DNA of 64,000 bases from Planctomycetota bacterium. GTDB lineage: Bacteria > Planctomycetota > SZUA-567. Position 1 is the stretch's first letter, and each line of letters starts with the position of its first letter. A program made the position numbers and the translations under genes. Positions 48,376 through 57,512 of the stretch are shown here, piece after piece. The notes below the pieces were generated by a model. That model was not told where the DNA came from, did not search any database, and saw only the letters and a program-made list of their open reading frames with translations. The DNA lies in NCBI GenBank assembly GCA_020060765.1, contig JAGUZQ010000121.1, positions 1 through 64,000 of the forward strand. The letters are read 5' to 3'.

Positions 48376-49371
48376 GTGGATATGGACAATCTTCCCCGAA
48401 AAATCCGTCTGGCTATTGTCGGCTGCGGAAAAATGGGGCTGATTCATAAAAAGGCGGCGCAACAACTGATCGGCGGCGCGCATGAGCAATATTACAAAGG
48501 CGGCGTGGGAAAAGTGTTGCAGCGGCTTTGCCTCGATAGTCTGGTTGATCCCTCTTTTCTCCGGACAGGGAAAGACAGGGAAAATATTTTCCGCTTCCGC
48601 ACGCACGAGGAATTATTGCGCAAGCGCCCCATCGACGCGGCGGTTATCGCCGCCCCTACTGTTACGCACCGCGCCCTGGCCGGGGATTTTCTGACGCGCG
48701 GCATTCCCCTGCTGATCGAAAAACCGGTGGCGGAAAAAACGGCGGAAATACTGGAAATCAAAAAACTGGCGGAAGACGCCGGAGTCTTCGTGCTGCCGGG
48801 GCATGTGGAAAGATACAATCCTGTTACCATCGATATCGCCGAGACTTTGAAATATAAGGTCTACGGGAAAGTCACAAACTACAGTTTTGTCCGCACCTCC
48901 CCCCGGCCGGAACGGATTCCCGACTCGATCATTATCGACAAACTGATTCATGACGTCGACCTGCTGTTGCGGTTTTTCGGCAAACCGAAGGTGGAAGCGG
49001 CGAAGTTCAGCCGCGATAAGCAGGGGATAGTGATTGAATGCGACCTGTCCCTCCGGCATCGCAGCGGCGTTACCGGGCGGGTTTTCTCCTCATGGAAAGT
49101 GAACCGGAAGGAACGTTCTATTGCTATCGACGCGGAACGGGGACGGATTGAAGCCGACTTCACCAACAAGACCTTGTTCGTGAAAAGGCTGAACGAATTT
49201 CCCAAAGCCATCACCGGCTACGGCAACAATCAGGTCAAGGACCAGTTAGCGGATTTTTTCGCGGGAATTTTTCGCCTGGTGCCGCCGCTGGTGAATATCG
49301 ACGACGCAGTGAAAAGCGCCCGGCTGATTGACCGGATCGCCTCGCTGGCGGCGGCGGAAAAATCTTGTTAA
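48376..49371 (+). CDS. Gfo/Idh/MocA-family oxidoreductase
   Basis: 331 aa from the GTG at 48376 (AGGGAG six bases upstream); an ATG two codons later is possible. NAD(P)-binding Rossmann motif IRLAIVGCGKMGLIHKKA, then AAPTVTHRALAGDFL and LLIEKPVAEK, with Lys of the EKP motif. The C-terminal beta-sheet domain follows. Family members oxidise or reduce sugars and inositols, often for LPS or glycan precursors. A long in-frame extension to 48250 is rejected. An AT-rich TATATTATA lies 19-27 bp upstream as a possible -10. Confidence 0.85.
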   Translation: MDMDNLPRKIRLAIVGCGKMGLIHKKAAQQLIGGAHEQYYKGGVGKVLQRLCLDSLVDPSFLRTGKDRENIFRFRTHEELLRKRPIDAAVIAAPTVTHRALAGDFLTRGIPLLIEKPVAEKTAEILEIKKLAEDAGVFVLPGHVERYNPVTIDIAETLKYKVYGKVTNYSFVRTSPRPERIPDSIIIDKLIHDVDLLLRFFGKPKVEAAKFSRDKQGIVIECDLSLRHRSGVTGRVFSSWKVNRKERSIAIDAERGRIEADFTNKTLFVKRLNEFPKAITGYGNNQVKDQLADFFAGIFRLVPPLVNIDDAVKSARLIDRIASLAAAEKSC

Positions 49372-49443
49372 TTTTCCCGCCACCGGTATACTTCTGGATT
49401 AAACTGGGGTGAATGTACAATCGTTGGTTTCGAGGATCAAAAA

Positions 49444-50133
49444 ATGGGTATTGTCGGAGACTTTTTTTCCTTCGTCGGCAGCATGCTTCTGGGCAAGAAG
49501 ACTTCCAGCAATGAATTTCTGGAAGCCCTTACCATGGCCGAGCGTTATATGCGCTGGGGCAGCGAGCGCGGCGACCTGCGCGACTTCCAATCGGCTTTCG
49601 ACCACCTGGAATTCTGCGACGACAACGGCGCCCCCCGTCCCGACCTGGTCTTGCGAAAATACGGCTGCCTGTCGGAAGTGGCTATCGGAGCGGTCGATCT
49701 GCTGATCAAAAAATACCACAAAGACAAGGATGGCGTCGGCAAGAGCAAGGACAAGATGCTTTCGGAAAAGAAATCGCTGGAAGTCGATATCCAGACCGCG
49801 AAGAAACGGGCAGAAAAACTGCGTGCCGAAGGCAGTGTGATCAAGGCCAAGGAAGAAGAGAAACACGTCGAGGAATACGAGGCGAAACTGGCGCATTACG
49901 ACCGGGTGCTGGAATCCGACGAGACCCTTTCGGCCACGATGACGGCATACGAGAACATGGCGCTGCAGGCGGAAAGATATCTGGGCAGACTGGAACAGTC
50001 GCTAGTCGCGCTAGAGATGATTTCTTCCCTGCCCCAGGACGCGGCGGCGGCTCTGCGGCAACAGATCAGCCTGAGGCTGGAAACCGCCAGAAGGCAGATC
50101 CAGGAGCAGGCGCCCAATGTGCCGGAGTCCTGA
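49444..50133 (+). CDS. Coiled-coil protein of unknown function
   Basis: 229 aa. Residues about 1-75 form a helical domain (FLEALTMAERYMRWGSERGD), recalling a TPR-like motif. Residues about 100-225 are a long charged coiled coil (DKMLSEKKSLEVDIQTAKKR). No membrane segment despite the small hydrophobic N-terminus. The TGA stop is followed directly by the rsmD ATG, so they are co-translated. Confidence 0.6.
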   Translation: MGIVGDFFSFVGSMLLGKKTSSNEFLEALTMAERYMRWGSERGDLRDFQSAFDHLEFCDDNGAPRPDLVLRKYGCLSEVAIGAVDLLIKKYHKDKDGVGKSKDKMLSEKKSLEVDIQTAKKRAEKLRAEGSVIKAKEEEKHVEEYEAKLAHYDRVLESDETLSATMTAYENMALQAERYLGRLEQSLVALEMISSLPQDAAAALRQQISLRLETARRQIQEQAPNVPES

Positions 50134-50703
50134 ATGCGCGTAATCGCCGGAACGGCCCGCCGCGTTCTGCTTAATGTCCATCAGGAAAGCGAAACGCGCC
50201 CGTTTCTGGAAATGGCGCGAGGCGCATTGTTCAACGCTCTGGCCGCGTTTGTGCCGGAAGCGCGGGTGCTGGATCTGTATGCGGGCAGCGGCGCACTCGG
50301 GATCGAAGCCTTGAGCCGAGGGGCTGAAAGCGCGATCTTTGTCGAAGTCGACCGCAAGGCGCAAACCGTGCTGCGGGAAAACCTGGAAAGGTGCAAACTC
50401 GCAGGCGGCAGGATCATGCCGGGTTTCGTGCAGGGAGTCCTCCCCGGACTCAAGGGCGAGTTCGATCTGATTTTTCTCGATCCGCCTTTCGCCGACGCGG
50501 CGAAATGGGAGACCCTGCCCGAAACAGAAACCATTGTCAGGGAAACCAGTCGGCTGCTGGCTCCGGGGGGACTACTGGTGTTCCGCTTCGAACAGAAAAA
50601 ACGCCAGCCACCTGGCTGGAACCCTCTGGAGCTGCTGCGGGATCGGTGTTACGGCCGCAGTCGGGTGTGTGTTTACGGGCGTCAAGAATCCGACGGAGAG
50701 TGA
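50134..50703 (+). CDS. rsmD: 16S rRNA m2G966 methyltransferase RsmD-like
   Basis: 189 aa, typical length. MRVIAGTARRVLL start, PFLEMARGALFNAL, SAM site VLDLYAGSGALGIEALSRGA (about 45-64) and catalytic FLDPPFAD (DPPF at about 113-116). RsmD methylates N2 of G966 in 16S rRNA. Zero-base junction with the upstream coiled-coil gene and a 1-bp gap to the next TTG start. Confidence 0.88.
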   Translation: MRVIAGTARRVLLNVHQESETRPFLEMARGALFNALAAFVPEARVLDLYAGSGALGIEALSRGAESAIFVEVDRKAQTVLRENLERCKLAGGRIMPGFVQGVLPGLKGEFDLIFLDPPFADAAKWETLPETETIVRETSRLLAPGGLLVFRFEQKKRQPPGWNPLELLRDRCYGRSRVCVYGRQESDGE

Positions 50704-50704
50704 G

Positions 50705-52369
50705 TTGGCCGAGCCGCGCGAAAACGAGCTGGAACAACAGCAGGCGGAACTGACCGGGGAATATCTCTCCCTGCGCGCCGAGGCTGGCGAAGACGCCAAA
50801 GCCAAGCGCAAACTCTCCCAACTCCAGCAGAAGCTGGACGGACTCTACTGGAAAAAGGTCGAGAGCCTGCTGGAAAGCCGGGTCTCTTCCGACCGCGACG
50901 AACTTAATTTCAGCGACGAGGAACGCCTGCTCATAGACGTCGGCCTGCTGGATGTGGCGCTGGTGGAAAACGCGGCGGAAAATCTGCCGCAGACCTTGGT
51001 GGAGGAACTCAACCAGCCCGGACCGCTGAATCATTTTTACCTTTCCGAGTGGCTGGAAGACCGCTACCGGCGCTACCGGCTGACGGAAGACGTCACCGCC
51101 GCCGACAAGGAAAGCGAACAGCAGCAGGCCAGTAAACTGCAACAGGCGCGGCTGGCGGTACTGGCAAAGCTCAAAGCCCTTTTCGTCGGCCTGCCCGGCA
51201 TCACCCAGGAACTGTCGGCTCTTCTCACCAGCGGCAAGCTGGACGAACAGATTCTGGCTCTCGACGTCGCCTTGCTGTCCAACCGGAAACTGCGGCGAGG
51301 GTTTCGTCAGCGTAAGCGACTGATTCTGATGCGCGGGCAGATACTGCTGAAGGCGCGCGCGCGTACCCGTGACGCGGCAGCGCTGAAACTGTTCGACCTG
51401 CTGGAGGAAATCTTTGTCCGCGACTGGCGCGAACGCTACGCCGCCCGGGGCAAGAACAAGCAGAAGTCCAGCACGACCGAACTCAAGGCTACTGTCTCCC
51501 GCGACAAGGCGGTTGACTACCTGTTGAGCGAATTGCGGTTCGTCAAGACCCTGCTGCCGGTTGGTGCGCTGGCCGGGGGAGTGGCCCGGACTTGCGCGGT
51601 GATGTTTGCCGAAGGCCCCCGCGTGACCATGGCCGACACCTCGCGCGGATTTGCCCTGGCGCAGGCCTGCGACCGGGAATACACGGTCGACCCGGTGGTG
51701 CTGGTGGCGCCGTTCAAGGGACGGGGCATCTTCGAATGGGATCGCGACAGTTTGGTAGTGAGTCTGCATCCGGTGGAAAACCCGCTGGATTCGGTCGCCA
51801 ACGCCGCAGGCAATTATCACATGCTGATCGACTCTTTCCAGAACGAGGGAAAGTTGCGCAAAAGTTACGAAGCCGCTTTTCCGGGAGAAAATTTCCAGCA
51901 GTCGTTCCAGTCCGATTTCCGGGCGTGGGTGACGAAGGTGGGAAGGGGCGAAACCGGCGGCATGGATGCGGCGCGGCGCGATTTTTTCCGCGAGAACATC
52001 GGCCCCAACGTTGACGGGGTGCTGGCTCCGGCGACGTTGCGCAACCTCGGCCCCCAGGCGCGGCAGATGTTCCGCAAGCGGCTGGAAAAGCAGGTTTCCC
52101 TTTCCGGCGACGATGGCAACCTGCGCCACCGCCTGGCTGTGCTCCACTGGCAGGACGAAAACCTGGACAAGGCGCTGGCCGAAATGGCTGCCGCCGCCAA
52201 GCTGTTGCCCGGCAACGGCGCCGTCCTCTTCAGCCTGGGGAGGCTGCTGGAGGAAAAAGGCGACAGGGACAAGGCGGCGGGAATGTTTCAGATCTGCGCA
52301 AAAAAGGCGGCTGATTCAATCTGGAAACTTTACGCGGAAGAAAAAGTCCGGTCGCTCAGTAGAAAATAG
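50705..52369 (+). CDS. Large soluble protein with coiled coil and TPR-like tail
   Basis: 554 aa from a TTG at 50705 (GGAG six bases upstream); earlier in-frame codons lie inside rsmD. N-terminal coiled coil (about 5-55, LEQQQAELTGEYLSLRAEAG), a helical central region, and a folded middle part with PVVLVAPFKGRGIFEWDRDS (about 335-354) that I do not recognise. C-terminal TPR-like repeats (about 470-545, LRHRLAVLHWQDENLDKALA and FSLGRLLEEKGDRDKAAGMF). No signal peptide. Between rsmD and a SwrB-like gene. Confidence 0.6.
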   Translation: MAEPRENELEQQQAELTGEYLSLRAEAGEDAKAKRKLSQLQQKLDGLYWKKVESLLESRVSSDRDELNFSDEERLLIDVGLLDVALVENAAENLPQTLVEELNQPGPLNHFYLSEWLEDRYRRYRLTEDVTAADKESEQQQASKLQQARLAVLAKLKALFVGLPGITQELSALLTSGKLDEQILALDVALLSNRKLRRGFRQRKRLILMRGQILLKARARTRDAAALKLFDLLEEIFVRDWRERYAARGKNKQKSSTTELKATVSRDKAVDYLLSELRFVKTLLPVGALAGGVARTCAVMFAEGPRVTMADTSRGFALAQACDREYTVDPVVLVAPFKGRGIFEWDRDSLVVSLHPVENPLDSVANAAGNYHMLIDSFQNEGKLRKSYEAAFPGENFQQSFQSDFRAWVTKVGRGETGGMDAARRDFFRENIGPNVDGVLAPATLRNLGPQARQMFRKRLEKQVSLSGDDGNLRHRLAVLHWQDENLDKALAEMAAAAKLLPGNGAVLFSLGRLLEEKGDRDKAAGMFQICAKKAADSIWKLYAEEKVRSLSRK

Positions 52370-52385
52370 TCTTGGAGCTGAACCC

Positions 52386-52934
52386 TTGCACCTGTTGACG
52401 CTGGCTCAAGCCGAATTCGGTATGGTTCAAATCGCATTGCTGGCGCTGATCGTGATTATCGCCGTCGCCACTCCGGCGCTGGTAAGAATCGCCAGGATGA
52501 AACGAAACTCCGCCAGCACTGGCGGCGGGGATAATAACGGCGATTGCCTGCGCCTGGAAAACCGCGTGCGGCAGACCGCCGACAAGGCGCTGGTGGATCT
52601 GCTGGAAGCCAGCCGCGAAATCAGCGCGCAGATCGATATGAAAATCCGGATGCTGAACAAGCTGGTCAAGGACGCCGACACTGAAAGCCGCCGGCTGGAA
52701 AAGCTGCTGGGACTGTGCGCACAGGTGAAGGAATCCCCGGGAAAAGTGATAATAAAGGAACCGGAGCCGGTAAAACCGCAACCGCACCGGGAAGAACTGC
52801 CGCTGCTGCACCGGCAGATCGGAGAATTGTCGCAAGCGGGGAAAAGTCCGGCGGAAATCGCGCGCGCGACCCGGCTCAGCTTGCACGAAGTCAACCTGGT
52901 GCTGCATCTGCTGACCGCCAAAAGTGAAAGATAG
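52386..52934 (+). CDS. Membrane-anchored coiled-coil/HTH protein, SwrB-like
   Basis: 182 aa from a TTG at 52386 with GGAG eight bases upstream; an ATG at 52422 is the alternative. One membrane helix (about 13-35, MVQIALLALIVIIAVATPALV) is followed by a coiled coil (about 65-110) and a C-terminal helix-turn-helix-like motif IGELSQAGKSPAEIARATRL. This order resembles Bacillus SwrB/DUF6115 proteins, which promote flagellar assembly. The next gene, 8 bp on, is the pseudokinase-PilZ protein, so a motility link is plausible. Confidence 0.55.
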   Translation: MHLLTLAQAEFGMVQIALLALIVIIAVATPALVRIARMKRNSASTGGGDNNGDCLRLENRVRQTADKALVDLLEASREISAQIDMKIRMLNKLVKDADTESRRLEKLLGLCAQVKESPGKVIIKEPEPVKPQPHREELPLLHRQIGELSQAGKSPAEIARATRLSLHEVNLVLHLLTAKSER

Positions 52935-52942
52935 ACAATATA

Positions 52943-54475
52943 ATGAATGAAGATTTGAATTTTCCCAAGCAGGACAAGCCCACACTTTACAATCCGCCCG
53001 CAGCCGGAGAATCCGGCATTCTCGCGGGCGAATGCGTGGAAGGTTTCCGCATCAATTTCGTCATCGGTCAGGGGCCGCGCTCTTACCTGCACGAAGGCGA
53101 GCAGGTAACGCTCCGGCGCAAGGTGGCCATCAAGGTGCTGAAAAGATCATTCGTCACCGACGTCAAGCAGATCACGGATTTTCTCGAGGCGGGTCGAAGC
53201 TGTTCCAGCCTGATCCATCCCCACATCGTGCAGATTTACAACGTCATCTCCGCCGGCGACCTGTATTTCATCGTCAGCGAATTGGTGCAGGATAAATGCG
53301 TCGCCGAACTGGCCGACAGCGGCACCATGCAGACCGAATCGGTGCTGCGCCTGCTGGCCGAAGCCGCCGCGGCGCTGCACCAGGCTCATTCCCGCGGCAT
53401 TGTGCACGGCAATCTCGCGCCGACCAATATTTTTTACGGCGAAGAAACCGGCACGCGTATCGCCGATTTCCTGCACGACCCTTTTGCGGGCTTCGGCTTC
53501 AAAACGAAGGGCTGGCAGTCCAAGCGCGCGCTGTTCCTCTCTCCCGAGCAGCTGGGCGGCGGGGCAGCCAGCATCGCGGGCGACATTTTTTCCCTGGCCG
53601 CCAACGCCTTTCTGCTGGCGACGGGGGGAGAACCGTATAACGAGGAGGAAATCCAGCAATTCGTCAACGGCGAGGGCGGAGTCATTTCCCCGGTCGCGCA
53701 CGAGGCCAACCCCGGCGTGCCGATGGCGCTGTCGGATCTGCTGGGCGACATGCTGCACCCGGATCCGCTGCACCGGCCAGTGTCTATGGAAACCGTTTCC
53801 GAGCGGATCGACAAGGTGGTGGAGACCCTGCGCCTGAGCAATACCGGCGACCACAAATTGCTGTCGAAGATCAAGAGCCTGAAAGAGCCGTGTCGCCGCA
53901 AATACAAGCGTCTGCGCACCGATATGGACGTGAAGATTACCCCGCGTTCGACCAGCGAGAAAAGCGCGCTGATGCTGCTCAGTAAAATCGAGAATATCAG
54001 CGAAAACGGCGCCTTCATCAATCTGCAGAACCCGCCGCCCATCGGCACTTTCGTCACGCTGGAGTTCAACCTGACTCCGGACGGGACGCGGGTGAACGCG
54101 CTGGGGGTGGTACGCTGGATCAGCCGCGATTCGGACAACCTCGGCATCGGCGTGCAGTTCCTGGAAGTCTCCACCACCAGCCGCAAACACCTGCGCCATT
54201 TCGTCGACAAGCGCATGGCACGGGAAATCGCCCACGCCCTCTCCCGCACCCAGACGCACAAGATCATCCTCAAGGCGCTGGTCTGCCACTGGGGTCAGGA
54301 TATTCCTCTCGACAGCCTGGTCAAAAGCACAGGCACGGGACGGGCGCTGTTGTCGAAAGTGCTGGCGGATTTCGAGAAGTACGGCCTGATCAAACTGAAA
54401 CTGAACGCCATTGAATGTATCGCCCCAGCCACCCCAGGCATTAACGAGGCACTGCATAACATGATCGGGTGCTGA
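52943..54475 (+). CDS. Pseudokinase - PilZ - winged-helix fusion protein
   Basis: 510 aa, no membrane helix. Residues about 34-300 have the Ser/Thr kinase fold and keep Lys64 (VAIKVLK), but the catalytic HRD is HGN (155-157), DFG is DFL (175-177), and the glycine loop is short, so catalysis is unlikely. Residues about 317-420 are PilZ with the c-di-GMP motifs RKYKR (319-323) and NISENG (351-356). Residues about 438-493 look like a winged helix (LDSLVKSTGTGRALLSKVLA). Architecture not known to me. It probably reads c-di-GMP and binds a partner or DNA. It follows the SwrB-like gene by 8 bp. Confidence 0.75.
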   Translation: MNEDLNFPKQDKPTLYNPPAAGESGILAGECVEGFRINFVIGQGPRSYLHEGEQVTLRRKVAIKVLKRSFVTDVKQITDFLEAGRSCSSLIHPHIVQIYNVISAGDLYFIVSELVQDKCVAELADSGTMQTESVLRLLAEAAAALHQAHSRGIVHGNLAPTNIFYGEETGTRIADFLHDPFAGFGFKTKGWQSKRALFLSPEQLGGGAASIAGDIFSLAANAFLLATGGEPYNEEEIQQFVNGEGGVISPVAHEANPGVPMALSDLLGDMLHPDPLHRPVSMETVSERIDKVVETLRLSNTGDHKLLSKIKSLKEPCRRKYKRLRTDMDVKITPRSTSEKSALMLLSKIENISENGAFINLQNPPPIGTFVTLEFNLTPDGTRVNALGVVRWISRDSDNLGIGVQFLEVSTTSRKHLRHFVDKRMAREIAHALSRTQTHKIILKALVCHWGQDIPLDSLVKSTGTGRALLSKVLADFEKYGLIKLKLNAIECIAPATPGINEALHNMIGC

Positions 54476-54560
54476 AAACTTTTTATCCCATCCGCGACAA
54501 AGATAAATACTTAAATGAAAATAGGTTAAAAATATATACCGTATTTCCTGTAGAAAGTTC

Positions 54561-54590
54561 TTGACTTTTCCCCTCCTAAGCCCATAATAT
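54561..54590 (+). promoter_or_regulatory. Sigma-70 type promoter for the 54626 gene
   Basis: TTGACT at 54561-54566 with CATAAT (16-bp spacer) or TAATAT (18-bp spacer) ending at 54588-54590. The region 54476-54560 has no gene. The ATG is 36 bp further on, with CGGAGAAG upstream. Confidence 0.6.
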
Positions 54591-54625
54591 ACACTTAACC
54601 CTTTTTTGCTTTTCGGAGAAGACGC

Positions 54626-55264
54626 ATGAGCAAAGCCGCTATAAATCGCATTGACAAGCAGATGGAAAATCTTGATCCCGAATGCCTGCGCGCCCAGGTG
54701 TTGGCGTCCTTGAGGCAATTCCGTTCCTCCTGGGTGGAGCTGGGTCGGTTGTTGACTGATGTCGCTTACGGTGGCGACTACAAGGAATGGGGCTATGATG
54801 ACTTTGAGGTCTATTGCGCCCGCGAACTGGGTCTGAAAAAGCCGACCGTGCAGAAACTGATGGTGAGTTACAATTATATGCGCTCCAACGAGCCTGACCG
54901 CCTGAAAGCCTATGACGAAGCAGGCGCAGGCGGAATGCCACCGGAAATTCCGGATTACCAGACTGTCGAACTGCTGCACCGCCTGCGCGAAAACGATTCG
55001 CTGGATGAAGAAACGAAAAACGATTTTCACCGCCGCGCCTTCACCGGCGAAGACGACGGGGATTTGCGCAAGGAATTGCGGGAAAATCTCCGCCCCGACG
55101 CAGGCGAGATCGACCAGGCCAATACGAACCGCAAAAAGGAATTGACCGACATCCTCCGTACCGCGCGTGCGCTCAGGCGTAAACTCGCCCACACCCGCGC
55201 GATTCCCGGCGGCCTCAAGGACCGGCTGGAGCAGATTCTGGTAGAACTGGAAGCGCTGGATTGA
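54626..55264 (+). CDS. Soluble helical protein of unknown function
   Basis: 212 aa, all helical and charged. Residues about 25-95 (FRSSWVELGRLLTDVAYGGD, then FEVYCARELGLKKPTVQKLM) look like a DUF3102/ParB-type helix-turn-helix region that could contact DNA. A Lys/Arg/Glu tail follows. No catalytic motif. The TGA overlaps the TTG start of the heptosyltransferase gene (TTGA), coupling it to the LPS genes. Confidence 0.55.
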   Translation: MSKAAINRIDKQMENLDPECLRAQVLASLRQFRSSWVELGRLLTDVAYGGDYKEWGYDDFEVYCARELGLKKPTVQKLMVSYNYMRSNEPDRLKAYDEAGAGGMPPEIPDYQTVELLHRLRENDSLDEETKNDFHRRAFTGEDDGDLRKELRENLRPDAGEIDQANTNRKKELTDILRTARALRRKLAHTRAIPGGLKDRLEQILVELEALD

Positions 55265-56301
55265 ACAACTCTCCCCGCATCCTGCTTGTCCGCCTGAGCG
55301 CCATCGGCGACGCGGTACACGGCCTGCCGGTTGCCTGCGTGCTGCGGCGGCGCTTCCCTTCCGCCTTTATCGGCTGGATCGTGGAAGGCAGAACCGCGGA
55401 AATTTTGCAGGGACACGAAGCGCTGGATAAAATCATTTCCGTGCCCCGGGGCTGGCTGAAAAAACCGGATGAAATCCTGCGCGCGCGCCGGGAAATGCGG
55501 GACTGCGGCTTTGAGGTTGCGCTGGATTTGCAGGGTCTGACCAAAAGCGCGCTGGCCGCCTGGTTGTCGGGAGCGAAAAAAATCGTCGGTTTCGCCGGAG
55601 CCGATGCGCGCGAATTCAGCCGTTTTTTTTATACTGAAAAAATTCCGCCTGTCGCCGTGCATGTAGTCGACCGTAATTTGGAACTACTCCGGGCGCTGGG
55701 CGTGGAACAGATCACGCCGGAGGAGATCCGCTTCGCTCTGCCGCGAAATCAATCTGCGAAAACGAAGGTTGAGGCATGGCTCGAAGACAATAACTTCAGC
55801 GACAGTTTCGCGGCGCTGAATCCGGGCGCGGGCTGGGTGTCGAAATTATGGCCGCCGGAGCGATACGCCGAGGTCGCCAGTTACCTGTTTCAGAAACACA
55901 AACTGCGCTCGGTTATAGCCTGGGCTGGCGCGGAGGAACAGGGATGGGCAAAGGAAATCGCGGCAGCGTCGCCGGAAGCCTCAGTCGTGGCCTTGCCGAC
56001 CAGCCTGCCGGAATTGATTGCGCTCTTGCGCCAGGCGCGGATTTTTGTAGGATCAGATACTGGTCCCCTGCATCTGGCGGCGGCGGTGGGTGTTCCGTGT
56101 GTTGGCATGTACGGCCCCGTCCCGGCGGAACGGAACGGACCCTACGGCGCGCAGCATGTCGCGTTGCAAAAAATGCGGGTGGAAGGCGGTAGCCGTAAGC
56201 GCCGGAACGCCCCGCCCGACGCGATGCTGGCCATTACCGCCAGCGACGTGTGCGAGGCGTGCGACCGGATTTTGACAGACGAAACGAAAAGCGAATGCTG
56301 A
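55261..56301 (+). CDS. GT9 heptosyltransferase (WaaC-like)
   Basis: 346 aa, TTG start overlapping the previous stop. N-terminal ILLVRLSAIGDAVHGLPVAC and C-terminal FVGSDTGPLHLAAAVGVPCV are GT9 signatures; LNPGAGWVSKLWPPERYAEV matches the nucleotide-binding region of heptosyltransferase I. It should add the first L,D-heptose to Kdo-lipid A. Begins the LPS block: lptF, lptG, GT2, msbA and GT4 follow with short gaps or overlaps. Confidence 0.88.
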   Translation: MNNSPRILLVRLSAIGDAVHGLPVACVLRRRFPSAFIGWIVEGRTAEILQGHEALDKIISVPRGWLKKPDEILRARREMRDCGFEVALDLQGLTKSALAAWLSGAKKIVGFAGADAREFSRFFYTEKIPPVAVHVVDRNLELLRALGVEQITPEEIRFALPRNQSAKTKVEAWLEDNNFSDSFAALNPGAGWVSKLWPPERYAEVASYLFQKHKLRSVIAWAGAEEQGWAKEIAAASPEASVVALPTSLPELIALLRQARIFVGSDTGPLHLAAAVGVPCVGMYGPVPAERNGPYGAQHVALQKMRVEGGSRKRRNAPPDAMLAITASDVCEACDRILTDETKSEC

Positions 56302-57512
56302 TAACCCTGCCATTATATGTCTTGCGCGAGCTGGGCAAAGCCTTGGTGCTGTGCCTGCTGGTGTACGGTTTCCTGATGCTGGGGCTGGCGGCGGGGCAGA
56401 TTATCCAGGACGGCGCCAGCGTCTTTACCCTGATTACGATTCTGCCGCGCCTGTTCCCGCTGGTCAGCCCCATGGTATTGCCGCTTACGATTATCACCGC
56501 GACGCTGATCTGTTACGGTCGACTTGCCGGCAGCAACGAATTCATTGCCGCGCAGGCGGGAGGAGTGCATCCGCTGTGGCTGGCTGCGCCCGCGCTGGCG
56601 GTGTCGATTATCGCCGCGACCGTGGCGGTGTATCTTAACGCCGACGTCCTCACCGCCGCGACCGCCAGCATCGAAAAATCTCTGGTAGAGGACACGACCA
56701 ATATCCTGCAGAAACGCCTGTCCAAACCAGGCAGTTTCCTGTTCCACGACCTCGCCATCTGCCGCATGAAACGCGAGCACAACAAGGCCGGTATCGACAT
56801 CACCCTCTTCGCCAGCGGCGCGGACGAACTGGACAAGAATCCCCGCTGGGATCCGGCCTATCCCCACCAGCGCGAGCGGATCATCGCTCTCGATCACGAG
56901 CCGATCACGCTGGAGCCGACTGGAAAATTTACTCCCGACGGCAAGGAGATGCTGTTTCTGAAAAGCAACCTGAAAGACGCACGACGTTATCAACTCGGGT
57001 CCAATGAGCAACAGGCGACCGCCGCCATGGCGCCTCCGCGCTATCCTTTTACGCCCGACACCAGTGGCAGCATCACTTCCAGCCGCATTTCCTACTGGGG
57101 TATCGGCAAGATCGTGAATGAACGCCGGGTATTGCACCGGAAGATTGATGACTTGAAACAGAAAATAACGGATTTTCCCAAGGACGCGGCTGCCTACAAA
57201 CAGGAAATCAAAAACGTCAAAAAAAGCATCAGCAAGCAGACCGGCGAACTGCATATGAAACTGGCTCTGAGTTTCGCCTGTATTGCCTTCGCCGTGGTGG
57301 CAATTCCGCTGGGGCTGCGGATGCGCGCCCAGAGCGCCACTATCGGTTTCGCTTACGGGGTAGGAATCGCGCTGTCGTTTTTCCTGGCGGTTAAGTTCTG
57401 CGAGATGCGCGTCAGGCAGGAATGGCTGGGCTGGTGGGCGATCTGGCTGCCCAATCTGGCGTTGCTGATTTTCGGGGCGGTCATGTGGTTCCGCAGCAGG
57501 AGGCTGGATTAG
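56295..57512 (+). CDS. lptF: LPS export permease LptF/LptG family protein
   Basis: 405 aa from the ATG at 56295, overlapping the heptosyltransferase stop by 7 bp. Three N-terminal helices (about 8-30, 50-75, 90-115), a large periplasmic jellyroll (about 120-300) and three C-terminal helices (about 325-395), the YjgP/YjgQ layout. LptF with LptG and LptB extracts LPS from the inner membrane. Slightly longer than E. coli LptF (366). No lptB, lptC or lptA is in the window. Assignment F versus G is by order only. Confidence 0.85.
   Translation: MLITLPLYVLRELGKALVLCLLVYGFLMLGLAAGQIIQDGASVFTLITILPRLFPLVSPMVLPLTIITATLICYGRLAGSNEFIAAQAGGVHPLWLAAPALAVSIIAATVAVYLNADVLTAATASIEKSLVEDTTNILQKRLSKPGSFLFHDLAICRMKREHNKAGIDITLFASGADELDKNPRWDPAYPHQRERIIALDHEPITLEPTGKFTPDGKEMLFLKSNLKDARRYQLGSNEQQATAAMAPPRYPFTPDTSGSITSSRISYWGIGKIVNERRVLHRKIDDLKQKITDFPKDAAAYKQEIKNVKKSISKQTGELHMKLALSFACIAFAVVAIPLGLRMRAQSATIGFAYGVGIALSFFLAVKFCEMRVRQEWLGWWAIWLPNLALLIFGAVMWFRSRRLD

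Noticed and set aside
50537-52147. 536-codon minus-strand frame opposite the TPR-like gene
   Set aside because: Shadow frame with no start signal and no recognisable domain.
53147-55192. A long open frame of about 680 codons on the minus strand opposite the pseudokinase and the following gene
   Set aside because: Its composition (His/Gln/Arg-rich, no motif) is that of an antisense shadow of high-GC coding DNA; the plus-strand proteins have clear domains.
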